In this document: positions 6,882 through 10,136 of the stretch, in pieces | Layout: each line of letters starts with the position of its first letter | How positions within the stretch are numbered: position 1 is the first letter of the stretch | Source: Actinomycetota bacterium | GTDB taxonomy: Bacteria > Actinomycetota > UBA4738 > HRBIN12 | Direction: 5' to 3' | NCBI GenBank assembly: GCA_005883885.1 | Contig: VAYF01000090.1 | Coordinates: forward strand, 1-10,136 | DNA length: 10,136 nucleotides | Translations under genes and position numbers: made by a program | The notes under the pieces: model-generated | What the model saw: the letters and a program-made list of their open reading frames with translations, nothing else | What the model was told of the DNA's origin: nothing | Databases searched by the model: none

Positions 6882-8081
6882 TCAGGACGCCTTGACGCCT
6901 TCCCAGCCCTTGACCCAGTCCTGGTAGTTCGCGTACCCGCTCGGGACCTGCGCCGGGATGGCCTCGAGCGGCGCGGTCGTGGTGAGCAGCTGCTCGATCT
7001 GGTCGTAGGGGTAGAGGGCCTTCGTCGCGGGATCCATCAGGGTCAGCGCATCGGGGACGACGCACGCCTGCACGAGGTAGGCCGCCTCGGCCGCTTGGGC
7101 CTGGGGTGTGAACGCCTCGTTGATGAACGCGTACGCGGTGTCCGGGTTGGGAGCGTCCGCCGGGATCATGTACGCGTCGCAGAAGGTCGCCGCGCCCTCC
7201 TTGGGCACGGTGTGCTTCACGGCGTTGTCCCCCTTGTCGGCGGCGAAGCTGTTCACCGCCGCCCAGCCGGGCGTGCCGGCGACGATCTCGCCCGAGGCGA
7301 GGAGATCGGCCATGTTGCCGTACGACGGAACGATGAGGCGCGCGTTCCCCTTCATCTGCGTCCAGAAAGACATGATCTGGCTCAGCTGGTCGGGCGTGTA
7401 GAGGCTGTCGGCGCGGTAGATCCCCAAGGTGTACGCGCCGATCACGGTCGTCGCCACGGGGTCGTCGGTGATCCCGAACTTGTTCTTGAACGACGGCCCG
7501 AGCAGGTCCCGGTAGCTGGTCGGCGCATCGATCGCGTCCGACTGGTAGTTGATGCCCTGGACCCCCCAGGTGAACGGGAACGCGTACTGGTTCCCGTTCA
7601 CGTTGAACCACTTCCCGGCCGTGCCGGTCTTGAAGACCTCGTACGCCTTCTGGAAGTTGGGGACCTTCGAGACGTCGAGGACGGACGGGATGCCGAGCTG
7701 GATGTAGAGCGGCCCCCACCCCGCCTCGTAGGTGCTGAGGTTGTAGTTGCCGCGACCGCCGCCGGTCGTGAACTTCGCGGTGATGTCGTCGTGCGTGTTG
7801 ATGTAGCTGGGCTTGATCGTCACGTCGTTCGACTTCAGCCACTCCTTGATCGGTTTGACCGGGATGTCGTAGCCCTGCCAGCTGTAGAAGTCGAGCGTGG
7901 TCCCCGAGATGTCGGCTGCGCTGCTCCCGGAGGAACCCCCCGCCGGCGTCGGGCTACTGGAGCTGCTGCACGCCTCCAACAGCGCCGGGAGCCCTCCGAG
8001 GGCAAGCGCGGCGATGCCTCCCTGCCGCAGCAGCTCGCGGCGTGTGAATCGGATCGATGGAGCTTCTGGTCGTTCCCTCAT
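6882..8081 (-). CDS. Extracellular solute-binding lipoprotein, PotD/PotF family
   Basis: A 399-residue substrate-binding protein of an ABC importer. The N-terminus has a twin-arginine-like signal, T-R-R-E-L-L-R (13-19), a hydrophobic stretch (22-35), and a lipobox L-L-E-A-C with C38 as the lipidated residue. A Ser/Gly/Pro-rich linker follows to about residue 57. It should be exported, probably folded through Tat, and anchored on the outer face of the membrane. The mature domain opens with L-D-F-Y-S-W-Q-G-Y-D (63-72) and has P-F-T-W-G-V-Q-G-I-N-Y (169-179), as in spermidine/putrescine-binding proteins. The region near the usual pocket tryptophan reads G-T-P-G-W (269-273) and appears to lack the acidic residues that hold a polyamine. 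The ATG at 8081 was chosen over upstream codons because a strong AGGAGG lies just before it and the signal starts there. Confidence 0.93.
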   Translation of the reverse strand: MRERPEAPSIRFTRRELLRQGGIAALALGGLPALLEACSSSSSPTPAGGSSGSSAADISGTTLDFYSWQGYDIPVKPIKEWLKSNDVTIKPSYINTHDDITAKFTTGGGRGNYNLSTYEAGWGPLYIQLGIPSVLDVSKVPNFQKAYEVFKTGTAGKWFNVNGNQYAFPFTWGVQGINYQSDAIDAPTSYRDLLGPSFKNKFGITDDPVATTVIGAYTLGIYRADSLYTPDQLSQIMSFWTQMKGNARLIVPSYGNMADLLASGEIVAGTPGWAAVNSFAADKGDNAVKHTVPKEGAATFCDAYMIPADAPNPDTAYAFINEAFTPQAQAAEAAYLVQACVVPDALTLMDPATKALYPYDQIEQLLTTTAPLEAIPAQVPSGYANYQDWVKGWEGVKAS

Positions 8082-8086
8082 GACTT

Positions 8087-8093
8087 CCCTCCT
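8087..8093 (-). promoter_or_regulatory. Strong ribosome binding site of the binding-protein gene
   Basis: AGGAGGG on the leftward strand lies 5 nt before the ATG at 8081. It is the best Shine-Dalgarno match in the operon and fixes the start of the lipoprotein at MRERPEAP. A strong site here and a weak one at the following permease fit high binding-protein output. Confidence 0.85.
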
Positions 8094-8121
8094 CGCACAC
8101 GATCGTTCCGGTCTGGCTCGC

Positions 8122-8910
8122 TCATGGACCGCGGGCTCCTCCTCCGACGACGTCCTCCGCGCTCTGCAGCGTGTCGAACCGCAGACGGACCACATCGGAT
8201 CGGTACTGGACCTCGAACGCCTCGATCACGTCGTCGTTCGCGTCGTACACCGCGCCCGTGGCCTGGAGGAGGGGGGCACCCGCCGCGACGCGGAGCTGCT
8301 CCGATCGGGCGGTGCTGCACGGGACGACCTGGACCGTCGTCTCGGCCCGCACCGGGACGACGCCGACGACGTCCTCCAGGTAGCGGTAGAGCGAGCCGTG
8401 GGGGAGCGTCGCGCGCTCGACCCCGGCGAATCGATCGGCCGGGAGCGACGAGCGGAGGATCGCGGCGGGCTCGCCGTCGATCGTCGTGAGGCGCTCGACG
8501 ACGATGACCTCGTGCGTGGCCGGACCCACGACGGCTGCGATCGCTCGCGGGGTCTTCGTCCTTCCCTGGACGAGGATCAGGACGTCCACGTCCGAGCCAC
8601 GGGCGCGGAGGCTCTCGCTGAACGAGCCGAGGACCGAGATGCGCTCGGTCCGTGGAGGCTCTCGCAGGAACGTCCCGCTCCCGGGCCGCCGGTAAAGGAC
8701 GCCCTCCTTGACCAGATCGAGGATCGCCTGGCGGATCGGCGAGAGGGACACGCCGTAGCGATCGGCCAGCTCCTTCTCCGGCGGGAGCGATCGGCCGGAG
8801 ACGACCTCTCCCCGCTCGATCATCTCGATCAGCAGGGCCCGGATCTGGAAGTGGAGCGGAACGGGGAGGCCGCGGTCGATCTTCCGGCGCGCACCGACAG
8901 CCTGCATCAC
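8122..8910 (-). CDS. GntR family transcriptional regulator, HutC type with UTRA domain
   Basis: A 262-residue DNA-binding regulator. Residues about 18-83 form the winged helix-turn-helix of the GntR family: LPPEKELADRYGVS, then SPIRQAILDLVKEGVLYRRPG, ending with G-S-G-T-F-L. Residues about 88-250 form a UTRA effector domain, including V-E-R-L-T-T-I-D-G-E-P (138-148) and the late F-E-V-Q-Y-R-S-D (232-239). HutC-type regulators are usually repressors released by a pathway metabolite, often a sugar phosphate or amine. It is the first gene of the leftward operon, 40 nt before the binding-protein gene, so autoregulation is likely. Translation can start at GTG 8908-8910 or the adjoining ATG 8905-8907. 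A GGAG at 8920-8923 lies 9 nt from the GTG, slightly favouring it. Regulator call is strong; ligand unknown. Confidence 0.94.
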   Translation of the reverse strand: MMQAVGARRKIDRGLPVPLHFQIRALLIEMIERGEVVSGRSLPPEKELADRYGVSLSPIRQAILDLVKEGVLYRRPGSGTFLREPPRTERISVLGSFSESLRARGSDVDVLILVQGRTKTPRAIAAVVGPATHEVIVVERLTTIDGEPAAILRSSLPADRFAGVERATLPHGSLYRYLEDVVGVVPVRAETTVQVVPCSTARSEQLRVAAGAPLLQATGAVYDANDDVIEAFEVQYRSDVVRLRFDTLQSAEDVVGGGARGP

Positions 8911-8934
8911 GGGGAGGAACTCCGTGTGGCGGGG

Positions 8935-8948
8935 GCCGCCATGGCGGC
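8935..8948. promoter_or_regulatory. 14-bp perfect palindrome near the leftward transcription start
   Basis: GCCGCCATGGCGGC is perfectly self-complementary and spans the expected transcription start (about 8944) of the regulator operon. It could be a second operator. One or two such palindromes are expected by chance in 10 kb of DNA this GC-rich, so only its location makes it notable. Confidence 0.25.
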
Positions 8949-8950
8949 GA

Positions 8951-8979
8951 ACGTTACAACCTTATGAACTATCGGTCAA
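8951..8979 (-). promoter_or_regulatory. Sigma70-like promoter of the leftward operon
   Basis: Reading leftward, a -35 box TTGACC (8974-8979) and a -10 box TAACGT (8951-8956) are separated by exactly 17 nt. The start of transcription would fall near 8944, giving a leader of about 35 nt before the regulator's start codon. It is the only good promoter seen for the ten-gene operon, because all later junctions are overlapping or shorter than 41 nt. Seen in sequence; not tested. Confidence 0.65.
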
Positions 8980-8983
8980 ACCG
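8973..8983. promoter_or_regulatory. Candidate operator over the -35 box (CGGT-N3-ACCG palindrome)
   Basis: An 11-bp inverted repeat, CGGTCAAACCG on the + strand, covers the -35 element of the leftward promoter. A related 9-mer (GTTACAACC, 8953-8961) lies 21 bp away, two helical turns, over the -10 box, but matches at only 6 of 9 positions. A GntR-family repressor bound here would block the polymerase. The palindrome is short, so the assignment rests mostly on its position. Confidence 0.35.
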
Positions 8984-9032
8984 GGCTCTAGCTGGGCGGA
9001 TCGCGCTCGCAGCGAGGTCGGCGAGCGGTCCC

Positions 9033-9038
9033 TATAGT
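9033..9038 (+). promoter_or_regulatory. -10 box of a leaderless promoter for the divergent oxidoreductase
   Basis: TATAGT ends 6 nt before the GTG at 9045, so transcription should begin at or next to the start codon. No Shine-Dalgarno sequence fits between them, and no clear -35 hexamer is found 16-18 nt upstream. A TAnnnT box directly before the start codon is the known signature of leaderless genes in several high-GC phyla. Confidence 0.55.
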
Positions 9039-9044
9039 CGCCGC

Positions 9045-10136
9045 GTGGGGGGAGCGGAGGCGAAGAGGCCGGCACCGGTCCGCGTCGGCTTCATCGGAGC
9101 GGGCAGCGTGCTGTGGGCGTACCTGCAGATGATCGACCGGCTCGCTCCTCGCGGCATCGCCGTCGCGGGGCCGATCGGCGCCCGGCGTCGCGAGATCTGG
9201 GACCGGGTCCTCGCTCTGCGGCCCGGCGCCGAGCTCGTCGCCACGGCCGAGGAGGTCGTGGGGTCCGACGTCGACGTGGTCGTGATCCTCACGTCCGCGT
9301 CGAGCCATGCGGAGATCGCCCGCATGACGCTCGAGCACGGGAAGCACGTCCTCGTGGAGAAGCCGTTCGCCGGATCGCCGACGGAGGGCGCGGAGCTCGC
9401 CGAACTCGCTCGTGCTCGCGACCGCCATCTCGTCGCCGCGCCGTTCGTCCACCTCGCTCCGACGTTCCGCGCTCTGTGGTCCGCGATCACGGACGGTGCG
9501 ATCGGGTCCGTCCACACGGCGAGGGGCCTCTACGGCGCGCCCCGGCCCGACTGGAACACGTGGATGTACGAGGAGGGCCCCCTCGCCGACCTCGGGATCT
9601 ACAACCTGAAGAGCCTCACGACGTTGCTCGGGCCGGTGGCGGAGGTCGTGGCCGCCGAGACGGCGACGGGATCGAGCGATGCCGGTCGGGTCCCCGACGT
9701 GACCCATCTGATCGCGAGGCACGAGACGGGAGCGCTCTCCTCGGTGGTCGCCGGTTGGGAGATCCACGCCTACCGGCGTCCGGGACTCGAGCTGTACGGG
9801 ACCGAGGGCACGGCGAACCTCGTCGGTGACGACTGGGATCCGCGCGGGTATCGGATCTTCAGGACGCAGGAACGGTCGTGGCGCGAGATCGACTCGCTCG
9901 ATCCGACCTGGTTGTGGACCGACGGATTGCGCGACCTGGTCGTGGCCATCCGTGAAGGACGGGCTCCCGTCGCGAACATCGAACAGGACCTTCATCTGTT
10001 GGAGGTCCTCGAGGCGGCGCGGCGATCCGCGTCGGAGCGTGCAGCCGTGCCGGTCATGTCGCGCTTCGAACCGATCGACCTCCGGCTGGAGCCGGCTGAG
10101 CGTGGTTCTTCGGGGCACATCCACGATCACACGAGG
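9045..10136 (+). CDS. Gfo/Idh/MocA family oxidoreductase, divergent (C-terminus cut by window edge)
   Basis: An uninterrupted frame of 364 codons from GTG 9045 to the last base; it must end shortly beyond the window, since the family is usually 330-400 residues. The Rossmann domain has V-G-F-I-G-A-G-S (14-21) and the family lysine motif E-K-P (105-107). The C-terminal domain has D-L-G-I-Y-N (182-187), the D-x-G-x-Y form of the catalytic motif, and L-Y-G-T-E-G-T-A (250-257), a conserved late strand. The tail is polar and includes H-I-H-D-H-T-R. GTG 9045 was chosen because similarity begins within a dozen residues of it and a TATAGT box ends 6 nt before it, which fits a leaderless message with no ribosome site. 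It runs opposite to the transporter operon and shares its control region, so it probably acts on the same class of compound. Substrate unknown. Confidence 0.9.
   Translation, partial: MGGAEAKRPAPVRVGFIGAGSVLWAYLQMIDRLAPRGIAVAGPIGARRREIWDRVLALRPGAELVATAEEVVGSDVDVVVILTSASSHAEIARMTLEHGKHVLVEKPFAGSPTEGAELAELARARDRHLVAAPFVHLAPTFRALWSAITDGAIGSVHTARGLYGAPRPDWNTWMYEEGPLADLGIYNLKSLTTLLGPVAEVVAAETATGSSDAGRVPDVTHLIARHETGALSSVVAGWEIHAYRRPGLELYGTEGTANLVGDDWDPRGYRIFRTQERSWREIDSLDPTWLWTDGLRDLVVAIREGRAPVANIEQDLHLLEVLEAARRSASERAAVPVMSRFEPIDLRLEPAERGSSGHIHDHTR

Noticed and set aside
5992..7842. N-terminal extension of the PotC-like permease frame across the PotB-like permease and binding-protein genes
   Set aside because: It is the out-of-frame shadow of two real genes. 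The permease similarity starts exactly at the ATG of the ATGA overlap at 5988-5991.
8082..8121. Terminator or second promoter in the 40-nt gap between the regulator and the binding protein
   Set aside because: No inverted repeat with a T-run and no convincing -35/-10 pair; only the ribosome site is recognisable.
8082..8195. Longer start for the binding protein, overlapping the regulator
   Set aside because: It would place 38 polar residues before the Tat/lipoprotein signal and ignore the AGGAGG site at 8087-8093.
1..10136. tRNA, rRNA, CRISPR array, insertion sequence, riboswitch or phage genes
   Set aside because: None was seen on either strand. The window is filled by eleven metabolic, transport and regulatory genes with matching composition.

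Overview
The window is GC-rich (roughly two thirds G+C) bacterial DNA and almost entirely coding. The single real non-coding gap is 134 bp (8911-9044); no stretch over 300 bases lacks a gene. High GC, GTG starts, a Tat-type lipoprotein signal on the binding protein and a leaderless-looking start point to Actinobacteriota or Chloroflexota. This is inference; there is no rRNA or other marker to settle it.

Layout. Ten genes run leftward from about 8910 to beyond base 1 and look like one operon: a GntR/HutC-type regulator, a polyamine-family (PotD-like) binding lipoprotein, two PotB/PotC-like permeases, a PotA-like ATPase, a two-domain cupin, a ROK-family sugar kinase, a short-chain dehydrogenase, a complete Gfo/Idh/MocA oxidoreductase, and a second Gfo/Idh/MocA oxidoreductase cut by the left edge. 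Junctions are extremely tight: four 4-nt ATGA overlaps, two 8-nt ATGGATGA overlaps, one stop abutting a start, and gaps of 13 and 40 nt. A third Gfo/Idh/MocA oxidoreductase runs divergently on the + strand from 9045 off the right edge.

Regulation. The divergent gap holds a good sigma70-like promoter for the leftward operon (TTGACC, 17 nt, TAACGT) with a palindrome over its -35 box. It also holds a TATAGT box six bases before the GTG of the rightward gene, the pattern expected of leaderless mRNA. The regulator heads its own operon, so autoregulation is likely. Just inside the first permease gene, directly after the binding-protein stop codon, the mRNA can form a hairpin with 22 paired positions. 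It is well placed to give more binding protein than permease.

Working together (inference). The genes make a self-contained import-and-catabolise unit: uptake by a polyamine-family ABC importer, then oxidation, epimerisation and phosphorylation by sugar/polyol enzymes. A Pot-family importer beside sugar oxidoreductases and a sugar kinase resembles loci for sugar-amine conjugates or amino-polyols (mannityl opines, rhizopine-like inosamines) more than plain polyamine uptake. The kinase and one oxidoreductase have altered versions of their family's key motifs, and the binding protein appears to as well, so the substrate may be unusual. The compound cannot be named from sequence alone.
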